A DNA stretch of 64,000 nucleotides, taken from JABCZH01 sp963803775 (lineage in GTDB: Bacteria; Acidobacteriota; Terriglobia; Terriglobales; Acidobacteriaceae). Each line of letters starts with the position of its first letter. Positions within the stretch are counted from its first letter, which is position 1. Positions 25,435 through 32,750 of this stretch are shown here, one piece after another. Location: assembly GCA_963803775.1 (NCBI GenBank), contig CAWDNS010000007.1, forward strand, positions 1,240,001-1,304,000, written 5' to 3'. The notes under the pieces were generated by a model. It was not told the origin of the DNA and searched no databases. It saw nothing but the letters and a program-made list of their open reading frames with translations. A program made the position numbers and the translations under genes.

Positions 25435-28400
25435 TCAAGCTCCCGCGCTCGCAGCTTTTGTCACTTCGGGCCCCAATGTCGTGACTTGGGTTGCTCGCAC
25501 CTGGTCAGGCGAAAACTTCTCGTTGCCGTCGCCGAGGTCGGCGTCTCGCGGCAGCATACCAACCGCGCGATTCCTACCTAACTGCTTGGCGGCGTAAAGA
25601 GCCTGGTCGGCGAGTTCTACCACTGCCTCGTATTCCACTGCGTCCGGCGCGGCACAGAACCACGGGAACGCAGCCCATCCGACGGAGCAGGTTCTCCGCA
25701 CCGACACGCCCGCATGTTTCAAATGGAAAGGTTCGTTCCCCACCATATTAAGAATTCGTGACGCCAGTGTCGTAGCTTCGCTCCGCTCGGTATAACGCGA
25801 AACCACCAGAAATTCTTCGCCGCCCCACCGCACCAGCACATCCGACATGCGAATAGCCGACTGGATTCGCCGCGTCATTTCGCCCAGCATCTCGTCTCCG
25901 GCAGCATGTCCGTATAGATCGTTGACCTCTTTGAACAGATCTGCATCGACGATGTAGAAAATCAGATCGCGATTGCGCCCGTTATCCTTGTCCGTGAGAT
26001 AGGAACGAATCGCCTGCCGTGTGTCACCTTCAATGGTGACCTGGAAGAATCGCCGGTTCCGCGTCCCGGTCAGCGGATCGGTGAGTGATGCCTCCCGCAG
26101 TTCCTGATTCAGACGCTCAAGCTCAGCGCTGCGCTCGGCGACCGCTTGCTCCAGGCGTCGGCGGTCTTTCTCCAGCGCATAGGTGCGGAAACGGAGAATC
26201 CCATACAGCATAAAGGCGAAGCAGACTACTCCCAGAGACCGCGACCACCAGGTCTGCCACCACGCGGGCAATACGGTGAAAGAGAAACTCGCGGGCAGGC
26301 TCTTGATTCCATTACCGGTTTCGCAAGAAATTTCCAGCGTATAACTTCCTGGGGCCAGAGAGGCGTAGCGGACTTCACGTGCGGGCGTCTCCGTCAATTC
26401 GTTCTCCAACCCTGCCAATCGTGACCGGCAGCTCAGCGTCGTTGAGTTCCCATACCACAGAACCGAAAACTGCGCCCGCAATGCGTTTTCTTGATGCGTG
26501 GCCTCCGGGTGGGTGTCTCCGAGGTGCTCGTGTCCTCCCAGTTGCGCCGACTTAATGACCACGTTAAAAGCTGGTGGAGCGAAGGCATTGTCCGCATGGG
26601 GATCGTAACGTGCCAAGCCGCCGCTGGTACCGAATAAAATCGTGCCATCCTGCTCGGCATAAAAACCGCCTTCGCTTTGGTCATCCCAGATCAGACCATC
26701 GTCGTGACGATAACGTCGCGGGTTGTGACCCAATGCGATTCGCGTCAGTCCCTGAGCGCCGCCGGCCCATATCCTGCCATTGCCGTCCCGGCCCAGCATG
26801 AAGACTTCATTCGCCAGCAAACCATCTTGTTGGTTGAAGTGTTGTATCTCAGCTTTCTGATCGTCAAGTCGAAACCGGGTCACACCCGGGGCATCCGCAT
26901 AGTGTATCCAGACTTCGTTGTCGTCCACCGGTGCGACCCCAAGCACATGATCTGACAACAGCCCGTCGTTTCGAGTGTAAAGTGACCACGATTTGCCGTC
27001 GTATCTTCCCAGACCGTTATGCCCGCCGAGCCATACCACTCCTCCCGGGGCCATTGCAAAATTGCTGACGCCATCCAGGATCTTCCGCGGAGCGCCTGCG
27101 TCTGCGAACACAAAAGGACCGCTCGAGTTCTCTAACACCTGCAAAAAGTGCGGTCCTGAAAGCCAGAGCCGTGCGTCTGGTCCGGAGCCGATCCAGGTGA
27201 TGTCAGGCCACGGCGTATTCACTCTCACCGGTTGCAGGGTGTGAGGATCGAATCGCGTAAGTCCACCCGGATGGCACAATACCCAGATCGAACCGTCTGC
27301 AGCCACCGCCAGCGTGCGGGCCATCGAACCGTTCAACCCATCCTTCTGCTTCCACACCCGAAAGCGATGTTGGTCCGCATCCCACATCGCCACTCCATCG
27401 TTGGTACCCACCCAGAGCCGCTGCTGGAAGTCACGGATTTCTGCCCACACTACGTTGTCCGGCAATCCTTCCGCATCTGTCCAGCCTGACCAGCGCCCCT
27501 CGCCTTGCCAGCGCTCAATTCCGTTGCCTCCCAACCCCAGCCAGTAGGTTCCTTCGCGATCTTGTATCGCGGAAAACATCGAGTTGGCTGCTGTGCCCCG
27601 GCGTTTGTCGATGACGTCCCAATGATCGTCATAGTGCAAGAACAAGCCGGCAATGGTTGGAATCATCAGGCGTCCGTGTCCATCGATTGCGGGCACACCC
27701 ATATCGTTGGCTGGAGGCAGGTTGGGCGCGTCCACCACAAACTGCTCGGCGCCAGGGTCGAGTCGCAGCAAGTGCCGGGTGGTCCGCAACCAGAGCCGTC
27801 GCTTTCCGTCCTGCAATAACGCGATAGTCGGTTCGTTGGGAGCTTCCTTTTGTGCTGGCAGAAAGTGAGGGCGAACGCCGTGGTCCAGCCAACCCACGCG
27901 ACTGCCCAATGTGAACCAGACTCTGCCGTCACTCCCGCTGGTGACCAATCCCACCTCCCGCCCGGGAAAGACCTGCTGTCTGGCCACCAGGGAAGAGTCG
28001 GCGTCCGGAGTGAATATCCACAGGCCGCTGTCGCTCGCTAGATAGATTCCTTCAGGCTTCACGACAATGGGTTGGTAGGTAGCGAAGGAATGAATCGCGG
28101 GCGGCAGCGTAACCGGGCTGAATCGTGGGCCCGTCTGTACCAGCAGGCCGTCCCGGCTTGCGATCCAAATCCGGCCGTCTGTGCTTTCGGTTATTTCTTC
28201 AATGGCAGCTCCAGAGACCCCTTGTTCCGGACCAAACGTCGCGACGCTCGCCCCGTCGTACCGCAGCAGGCCGCTGGTGCTTGCTATCCAGATAAAACCT
28301 TGGTGGTCCTGGAAAAGGTATACCGGTGTGATCGTCCCCAGGCCGAGGTTTTCTCCCACTTTTTCGAAAACGTAGCGGGCATGATCAGGGAGTGACAGCG

Positions 28401-28491
28401 GCAGGATAGGTAAATTCGAGGCGTGGAGGGTCCCCAGCAACCATGCTGCAACCGCCAATGTCAAGAACTGCTTCTTGATTGCGTTCGTCAA
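25435..28491 (-). CDS. Membrane diguanylate cyclase with periplasmic two-component-type beta-propeller sensor
   Basis: The 1018-residue protein starts at TTG 28491 and has a signal peptide (about 1-24), then some 14 reg_prop blades (about 45-650) with repeats such as WIASTSGLLRYDG and LWVGTNDGVAMWD. A Y_Y_Y-like sandwich (about 660-745), one membrane helix (about 752-772) and a coiled coil (RRRLEQAVAERSAELERL) follow. The GGDEF domain is at about 800-960. The active motif is GGEEF near residue 888, with an allosteric I-site RMSD five residues before it, so it should make cyclic di-GMP and be product-inhibited. The ligand is unknown. No ATG start is available, so the start is less certain than the frame. 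Confidence 0.87.
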   Translation of the reverse strand: MTNAIKKQFLTLAVAAWLLGTLHASNLPILPLSLPDHARYVFEKVGENLGLGTITPVYLFQDHQGFIWIASTSGLLRYDGASVATFGPEQGVSGAAIEEITESTDGRIWIASRDGLLVQTGPRFSPVTLPPAIHSFATYQPIVVKPEGIYLASDSGLWIFTPDADSSLVARQQVFPGREVGLVTSGSDGRVWFTLGSRVGWLDHGVRPHFLPAQKEAPNEPTIALLQDGKRRLWLRTTRHLLRLDPGAEQFVVDAPNLPPANDMGVPAIDGHGRLMIPTIAGLFLHYDDHWDVIDKRRGTAANSMFSAIQDREGTYWLGLGGNGIERWQGEGRWSGWTDAEGLPDNVVWAEIRDFQQRLWVGTNDGVAMWDADQHRFRVWKQKDGLNGSMARTLAVAADGSIWVLCHPGGLTRFDPHTLQPVRVNTPWPDITWIGSGPDARLWLSGPHFLQVLENSSGPFVFADAGAPRKILDGVSNFAMAPGGVVWLGGHNGLGRYDGKSWSLYTRNDGLLSDHVLGVAPVDDNEVWIHYADAPGVTRFRLDDQKAEIQHFNQQDGLLANEVFMLGRDGNGRIWAGGAQGLTRIALGHNPRRYRHDDGLIWDDQSEGGFYAEQDGTILFGTSGGLARYDPHADNAFAPPAFNVVIKSAQLGGHEHLGDTHPEATHQENALRAQFSVLWYGNSTTLSCRSRLAGLENELTETPAREVRYASLAPGSYTLEISCETGNGIKSLPASFSFTVLPAWWQTWWSRSLGVVCFAFMLYGILRFRTYALEKDRRRLEQAVAERSAELERLNQELREASLTDPLTGTRNRRFFQVTIEGDTRQAIRSYLTDKDNGRNRDLIFYIVDADLFKEVNDLYGHAAGDEMLGEMTRRIQSAIRMSDVLVRWGGEEFLVVSRYTERSEATTLASRILNMVGNEPFHLKHAGVSVRRTCSVGWAAFPWFCAAPDAVEYEAVVELADQALYAAKQLGRNRAVGMLPRDADLGDGNEKFSPDQVRATQVTTLGPEVTKAASAGA

Positions 28492-28906
28492 CTTGCCATG
28501 CCGTGCCCGACCAGAATGCTGGCCCTATTTCTATCTGAGGATTCCAGGTGAACACACTCAACCAGTCCCAAATGCGAACTTCGGAGCCCTTGGGGATGGC
28601 TCGCGGTTGGGTAAATTCCAGTCTAGTGAGAGAGACATCTCGCAAGTAGATGACTCTCAGACATGTACCGCTGGGTCTGTCAGAAAACAGTTGGGCAAGA
28701 AAAGCCGTGCCAATTAGGTAGGGACCGGCATCTGGCAGCGAGTTCAGGCCGTTTCAAGCCTGTCTGTCCGGCCCGCATCCCCGGTATATAAAATAAATAA
28801 TTGAAGTTTTCTGCCGGGCGTTGTAACTTTTGAGCCATCGGCAAATCCCATATGCGTAGCCGCAGTCGTGTGGGCGCAATTCAATCCAACTCACCTAGGA
28901 GGAAGT
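28492..28906. other. Long intergenic region between divergent diguanylate cyclase and MXKDX genes
   Basis: These 415 bases separate two divergent genes and should hold both promoters. I see an AT-rich patch at about 28785-28806 and a weak sigma70-like pair facing the MXKDX gene, TTGAAG at 28801-28806 and TAACTT at 28824-28829 with a 17-nt spacer. A strong AGGAGGAAGT precedes the ATG at 28907. Small frames inside lack ribosome sites and I do not call them. Confidence 0.5.
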
Positions 28907-29185
28907 ATGAAGAAGCTGATCACCAGATTCATGGCCATGTGTTTTCTGGCGGTTTCCCTTGCCGCGTTCGCGCAGACCGGTTCTGACGCGAGCAAAGACA
29001 ACATGAAGCAAGACAACATGCAGTCCGACAGCATGAAAAAAGATAGTATGGCGAAAGACAGCAAGAAGTCCGCCAAGGTAAAGAAGACCAACATGAAGAA
29101 GGACAGCATGAAGAAAGACGATATGAGCAAAGACAACATGAAGCAGGACACAATGAAAAAGGACGATTCCGCGCCCAAGCAATAG
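28907..29185 (+). CDS. Secreted MXKDX pentapeptide-repeat protein
   Basis: The 92-residue protein has a signal peptide (about 1-23, ending AAFAQ) and then consists almost entirely of five-residue units of the form M-K-K/Q-D-x (DNMKQ, DSMKK, DDMSK and similar), about a dozen times. It matches the small exported MXKDX pentapeptide-repeat family, whose function is unknown; the pattern gives an extended, highly charged, Met-rich chain that could bind metals. AGGAGG lies at the ideal distance from the ATG. A hairpin follows the stop. Confidence 0.82.
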   Translation: MKKLITRFMAMCFLAVSLAAFAQTGSDASKDNMKQDNMQSDSMKKDSMAKDSKKSAKVKKTNMKKDSMKKDDMSKDNMKQDTMKKDDSAPKQ

Positions 29186-29210
29186 TCCCGCTCAGCAATA
29201 GATCTTTTTG

Positions 29211-29255
29211 TCGGGGTAGCAACGGCCAGGTGCAAGCGGACCGGTGCTACCCCGA
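29211..29255 (+). terminator. Hairpin after the MXKDX gene, terminator-like
   Basis: TCGGGGTAGCA at 29211-29221 is exactly complementary to TGCTACCCCGA at 29245-29255, an 11-bp stem with a 23-nt loop. It starts 26 nt after the MXKDX stop and lies between convergent genes. The downstream bases (TATTCTTAGT) are only moderately T-rich, so termination is probable but not certain. Confidence 0.5.
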
Positions 29256-29288
29256 TATTCTTAGTACATCGTTGGATTCCTTGGCACT

Positions 29289-29894
29289 TTAGTCCGGGTC
29301 TTCCTGCTCGAGCCGCGCCGTCTGCGCTTGCGCTTCCTTCTGCCCTGGAATCTGACCCTCACTCAAATACTTCTTCAAGCAACGGACACAAGGTGCGTAA
29401 CCTTCCCGCAGGGCTTCGCCGGCGGTCATCGTCTGAAGTTTGTCTTTGTCGTGGATGAACCGGCAACCCGGCACATGAAATATCTTGCCATCACTGACCG
29501 CGACTACCACCAGGTCCGCGGGAATGTGAATTCCCGATCGGGCCATGTCTGATCGCAAGTCAAGCACGCTCGGCCGGGAAGAGTTCCCCACCTCGAAGCT
29601 GAGCAGCATCAAAGCCGCGAACCCCAGGGCCATCATCCATCCCAGAGCGTTACCTCGGCGCCGGGGCATGCCTTCTTCCAACCTGCGGTGCAGACGCTGG
29701 CTGAATCCAAACGGCACTTCCAGCATGCGCTCGTCGCCATAGAGCTGGATCACATTCTTCGCCCCGTCCAATACCGCAGTGCAGTGCTTGCATCCTCGAA
29801 GATGATCTTCCATGGCGGCACGCATTCGAGGATCGACCTCACCATCGAGATAATTCGATACCTCGTGCCACACCTCTTCACAGCGAACTACCAT
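29289..29894 (-). CDS. Membrane anti-sigma factor with zinc-finger and extra Cys/His domain
   Basis: From ATG 29894 the protein has 201 residues. The N-terminus is a zf-HC2 anti-sigma module: His10, then His31, Cys35 and Cys38 in EDHLRGCKHC. One membrane helix lies at about 82-103. The outer part has a second cluster, His140 and Cys144 (IFHVPGC) with Cys169 and Cys172 (APCVRC), spaced like Ada-type zinc domains. The start codon overlaps the sigma factor stop (ATGGTAG), implying coupled translation. It should hold the ECF sigma factor at the membrane until a signal reaches the outer domain. Confidence 0.86.
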   Translation of the reverse strand: MVVRCEEVWHEVSNYLDGEVDPRMRAAMEDHLRGCKHCTAVLDGAKNVIQLYGDERMLEVPFGFSQRLHRRLEEGMPRRRGNALGWMMALGFAALMLLSFEVGNSSRPSVLDLRSDMARSGIHIPADLVVVAVSDGKIFHVPGCRFIHDKDKLQTMTAGEALREGYAPCVRCLKKYLSEGQIPGQKEAQAQTARLEQEDPD

Positions 29895-30544
29895 GGCTTG
29901 CTCCCCTTCGCAAAAGACAGCGCCTTGCTCCAACCCCCGCCCAGCCCCGGCGCCAGCAGATCGCGCAGCATCAATCTCGCGCGTAGCAAACGTGTTTTCA
30001 CCGATGGCACCGAGATCCCCAGAGCTTTCGCAGTATCCTCAATGCTCAATTGCTGCATGTCGCGCAGGATGAAAACTTCCCGATACTTTTGTCCCAGCGA
30101 ACTCAGTGCCTCCGCGAGTTTCTGCCGGACCTCAGCCCGCTCCAGCGTTTCCGAAGGAATCTCTCTCCAGTCGGCGAAATCCCGCGGTGTGTAGTCACCT
30201 TCTTCGTCTCGCTGATCCACCATCGGCTCCATTACTACCGCCTGCTGCTTCCTTCTCCGCATACGCGCTTCGTTGACCGCAATCTGAATCAGCCAAGTGC
30301 TGAAGCGCGCTTCCGCACGAAACTGCCGGATGTGCTTAAAAGCCTTGAGCATCGCCTCCTGCGCCGCATCCTCGGCATCGGCTTCATTCCGCAGAATCGC
30401 CAGCGTCGCCGCATACACTCGCCGTTCATACGGCCGGATGAGTTCATAAAAAAGCTCGTGCTCGCCCTCCCGGATTCGCCGGATCAGCGCTTCTTCGTTC
30501 CATGGTTCGCCTGCATTTTTCAGCGAAGCTGTCGTTTCCGGCAT
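29888..30544 (-). CDS. ECF-type RNA polymerase sigma factor
   Basis: From ATG 30544 (a GTG at 30553 is also possible) the protein has 218 residues. Region 2 is seen in LFYELIRPYERRVYAATLAI, DAEDAAQEAMLKAFKHI and FRAEARFSTWLIQIAVNEAR. Region 4 is seen in LGQKYREVFILRDMQQLSIEDTAKALGISVPSVKTRLLRAR. It belongs to the RpoE-like ECF group. It lies 34 nt downstream of the cytochrome b gene and overlaps the anti-sigma gene by 7 nt, so the four minus-strand genes from 32017 may form one transcript. Confidence 0.93.
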   Translation of the reverse strand: MPETTASLKNAGEPWNEEALIRRIREGEHELFYELIRPYERRVYAATLAILRNEADAEDAAQEAMLKAFKHIRQFRAEARFSTWLIQIAVNEARMRRRKQQAVVMEPMVDQRDEEGDYTPRDFADWREIPSETLERAEVRQKLAEALSSLGQKYREVFILRDMQQLSIEDTAKALGISVPSVKTRLLRARLMLRDLLAPGLGGGWSKALSFAKGSKPW

Positions 30545-30587
30545 TCCCGTCACCGCAACTGAAGTTCACCGCAATCACCGCACCTGT

Positions 30588-31283
30588 CTACTCCACCGGG
30601 TATTCCGGATCCTTCTTCCATCCTGTCAGCATGGACACGAAATTGTTCCAGCCGTGCAGAACCACCATCACCAGATGCCCGAATACAAAAGCCAGGATCG
30701 CCCACATGATCGCGAAGTGCCAAACCCGCGCCCAGTGAAATCCTCCCATCATCCACGCCAGCCAGGAAAACTGCACCGGCTTCCACACCGCCAGCCCGGT
30801 TACCACCGACAGCACCCCCAACCCGATCACCGTGGTATAAGCGTGTTTCTGTAGCGGGTTGTACGCTTCCTTCACCGGCGGCCTGGGTCCGAAAAAGAAG
30901 TAATGCCGCACCATTGGCCACACTCCGGGCAGATCGCGCGGCACGAACAGAACCTGTTTGTAGTTGCCGCTGAACACCTGGTATCCCAAATACACCAGCC
31001 CCGTACCGATGTAGATCCACATGAAGGTCAAGTGCCATTGCAACGCCCCTCCCAGCCAGCCGCCTATGGCAAACGCTTTGGGCCAATTCAGCAAGTCCTT
31101 CTGCGGAATCTTTGCCCCAAAGCTGGGGAATGCCCGAAAAATTTGCAAACCGCTGCCCACCATTACGAACAGCGCCACCGCATTCAGCCAGTGGCAGAAT
31201 CGCACCACGAACGGGTGCTCATAGACCGCTTCCGTGACTTCGCCAGTCTTCACGTCCTCAACTGTGATGGCTCGTGTCGCCAT
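30588..31283 (-). CDS. Cytochrome b/b6-type membrane subunit (formate dehydrogenase gamma/YedZ-like role)
   Basis: The 231-residue protein has about five membrane helices with His residues suited to haem b: VVRFCHWLNAVALF (His31), ALQWHLTFMWIYIG, GGFHWARVWHFAIMW and VFGHLVMVVLHGWNN. This is the cytb561/Ni-hydrogenase cytochrome b fold. It lies 14 nt after the molybdopterin oxidoreductase gene and is probably its membrane electron partner, exchanging electrons with quinones, in place of the unrelated YedZ heme subunit. Confidence 0.86.
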   Translation of the reverse strand: MATRAITVEDVKTGEVTEAVYEHPFVVRFCHWLNAVALFVMVGSGLQIFRAFPSFGAKIPQKDLLNWPKAFAIGGWLGGALQWHLTFMWIYIGTGLVYLGYQVFSGNYKQVLFVPRDLPGVWPMVRHYFFFGPRPPVKEAYNPLQKHAYTTVIGLGVLSVVTGLAVWKPVQFSWLAWMMGGFHWARVWHFAIMWAILAFVFGHLVMVVLHGWNNFVSMLTGWKKDPEYPVE

Positions 31284-31297
31284 GTCTTCACCATGCC

Positions 31298-32017
31298 CTA
31301 CAACCCGTAAAAACTTGAATATCCCTGATCTTCCCAGTACCCCACCCGCTCCAACACATTCGTGACTTTGAGATCAGTCAAATACTTGGCCTGTTTGTAT
31401 CCGACTTTCGTGGGTAACGTCAGACGCAGCGGTGCCCCATGTTCCCGGGTCAGCGCCTGCCCGTACATTTCATAGCAAAGCAACGACTGCGGATGCAGCG
31501 CCGTCGCCATGTCGAGTGATTCGTAATAATCGTCCGCACATTCCACATAAAGGAAACGTGCCGTCGTGTCAGCGCCAATCATCTTTAAGAAGTCGGAAAG
31601 CCGCGCCCCGCCGAAGCGGCCGATCACGTCCCACCCCTCCACACAAACATGTTTGGTGTTCTGTGTGATTTTAGGCAATCGGCTGATTTGTGCCAGCGTG
31701 TAATCGCCCGGTTTTGTTACTGCACCGCCGACCGTGAGAGTCCAGCGATCAAAGTCCACCTGCGGATCGTCCACGTCGTAATCATTGATGGGAAATTTAT
31801 TGAAGGGCGTCAGTTCCGCGTCTGCGAAAGTGGGCGCCAGATGGGCACCCCGGAACATCTTGGCCGATGCCCAATCACTGAATCCCAGCCCGGCCTTTAG
31901 CAAAGGGGTTCGCAGCTTGGGAATTGTGAAGGCACCCAACGCTACCAGTGGCGTCAGCTTTAACAGCTCACGCCGGTTCATGGCCCGGAATCTGCGGCTA
32001 TCGGTATGTGAACTCAT
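31298..32017 (-). CDS. Molybdopterin-dependent oxidoreductase, SUOX/MsrP (YedY)-like
   Basis: The 239-residue protein has a twin-arginine-like signal (MNRRELLKLTPLVALGAF at about 13-30) and the oxidoreductase molybdopterin-binding fold. Cys125 in KHVCVEGWDVIGRFGG is the expected molybdenum ligand; YVECADDYYESLDMATAL, LTREHGAPLRLTLPTKVGYKQ and KYLTDLKV follow as in the family. E. coli MsrP repairs oxidised periplasmic methionine; sulfite oxidase-type roles are also possible. The start at 32017 has AGGGG upstream; Met13 (31981) is an alternative that puts the twin arginines near the N-terminus. Confidence 0.88.
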   Translation of the reverse strand: MSSHTDSRRFRAMNRRELLKLTPLVALGAFTIPKLRTPLLKAGLGFSDWASAKMFRGAHLAPTFADAELTPFNKFPINDYDVDDPQVDFDRWTLTVGGAVTKPGDYTLAQISRLPKITQNTKHVCVEGWDVIGRFGGARLSDFLKMIGADTTARFLYVECADDYYESLDMATALHPQSLLCYEMYGQALTREHGAPLRLTLPTKVGYKQAKYLTDLKVTNVLERVGYWEDQGYSSFYGL

Positions 32018-32299
32018 CAGAAATACCCCTTCCCGACCCCAACCTAAAGATATGATTCAGGAACGGCCAAGAGGTTACACCAATCCTGTACCTCGCCCGA
32101 GGGGCGTGCCGGAAATACTGTCTAAGTGTCTTCCCCCACTTTCGTGCCATAGACAGTGGCACTTCAGTTCGGCCACTATATTACATGTAGTTGCTCGGCT
32201 CGGTTACGTTGGGTGCTTGAAGCGACTTGGAATGCTTGATCTTCCCCCCTTGTACGTCCTCCCCAGGACGGCATTCTCTAGCGACCTCTGTGGTCGGCA

Positions 32300-32485
32300 G
32301 TGAATTCAGTGAAGAAATTACACACTAACCGCTTCGGTGGAAAACTCTTCCGCTCCGAACAAGGGCAGGCGCTGCCCGAGTACGCTGCCATGCTCGGGCT
32401 CTTGCTGGCCTTGCTATTCATCATGCAGGTGGTTGGCAACCAAGCCAACCGGTTGTTTGGCTGGGTTATCAGCGCCCTCCAATAA
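32300..32485 (+). CDS. Flp/Fap-like type IVb pilin
   Basis: A 61-residue frame starts at GTG 32300 (or GTG 32309) and contains EQGQALPEYAAMLGLLLALL, the classic Flp pilin processing region (charged head, GQ-LxEYA, then a hydrophobic helix), ending VISALQ. Processing by a TadV-type prepilin peptidase would be expected. No Tad secretion genes are near, so it is an orphan or the last trace of a cluster. The ribosome site is weak and no ATG is available. Confidence 0.68.
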   Translation: MNSVKKLHTNRFGGKLFRSEQGQALPEYAAMLGLLLALLFIMQVVGNQANRLFGWVISALQ

Positions 32486-32750
32486 GCTCAACCTAACCCG
32501 ACAATTCCAGTCACGTCATTTTCAGTCTGCGTTCGTAACTGAATACCTTTTCTCTGAAACACTGCTGCAAAATTAGGCCCTATGCGTTATTATGTCCGTC
32601 CGACAGCTGGTTGACGGCTCGGTAAGGGCAGACTTCTCAAATCTGTCATTGCGAGTGGCACTGGCTGGGATTAACCGCGGTGGCGACGAAGCGTGCCTGA
32701 GGGGGCAGCGGTTCAGTCGAATTGAGTCTCTTAACTATTGGAGAAGCTCT

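Noticed and set aside
28385..28645. Minus-strand ORF of 86 aa overlapping the diguanylate cyclase start
   Set aside because: Out of frame with the signal peptide region and without a ribosome site; no family character beyond chance.
32157..32172. Sigma54-like site TGGCAC upstream of the Flp-like pilin
   Set aside because: The -24 half is perfect but the -12 half reads TTCG where an invariant GC is expected at the proper spacing.
32486..32750. Possible c-di-GMP riboswitch in the S53 protease leader
   Set aside because: No GEMM core (GGCAAA-type loop and tetraloop receptor) could be found.
32592..32750. Upstream in-frame extension of the S53 protease
   Set aside because: A signal peptide and GGAG ribosome site fit ATG 32751; the 53 extra residues are charged and lack signal character.
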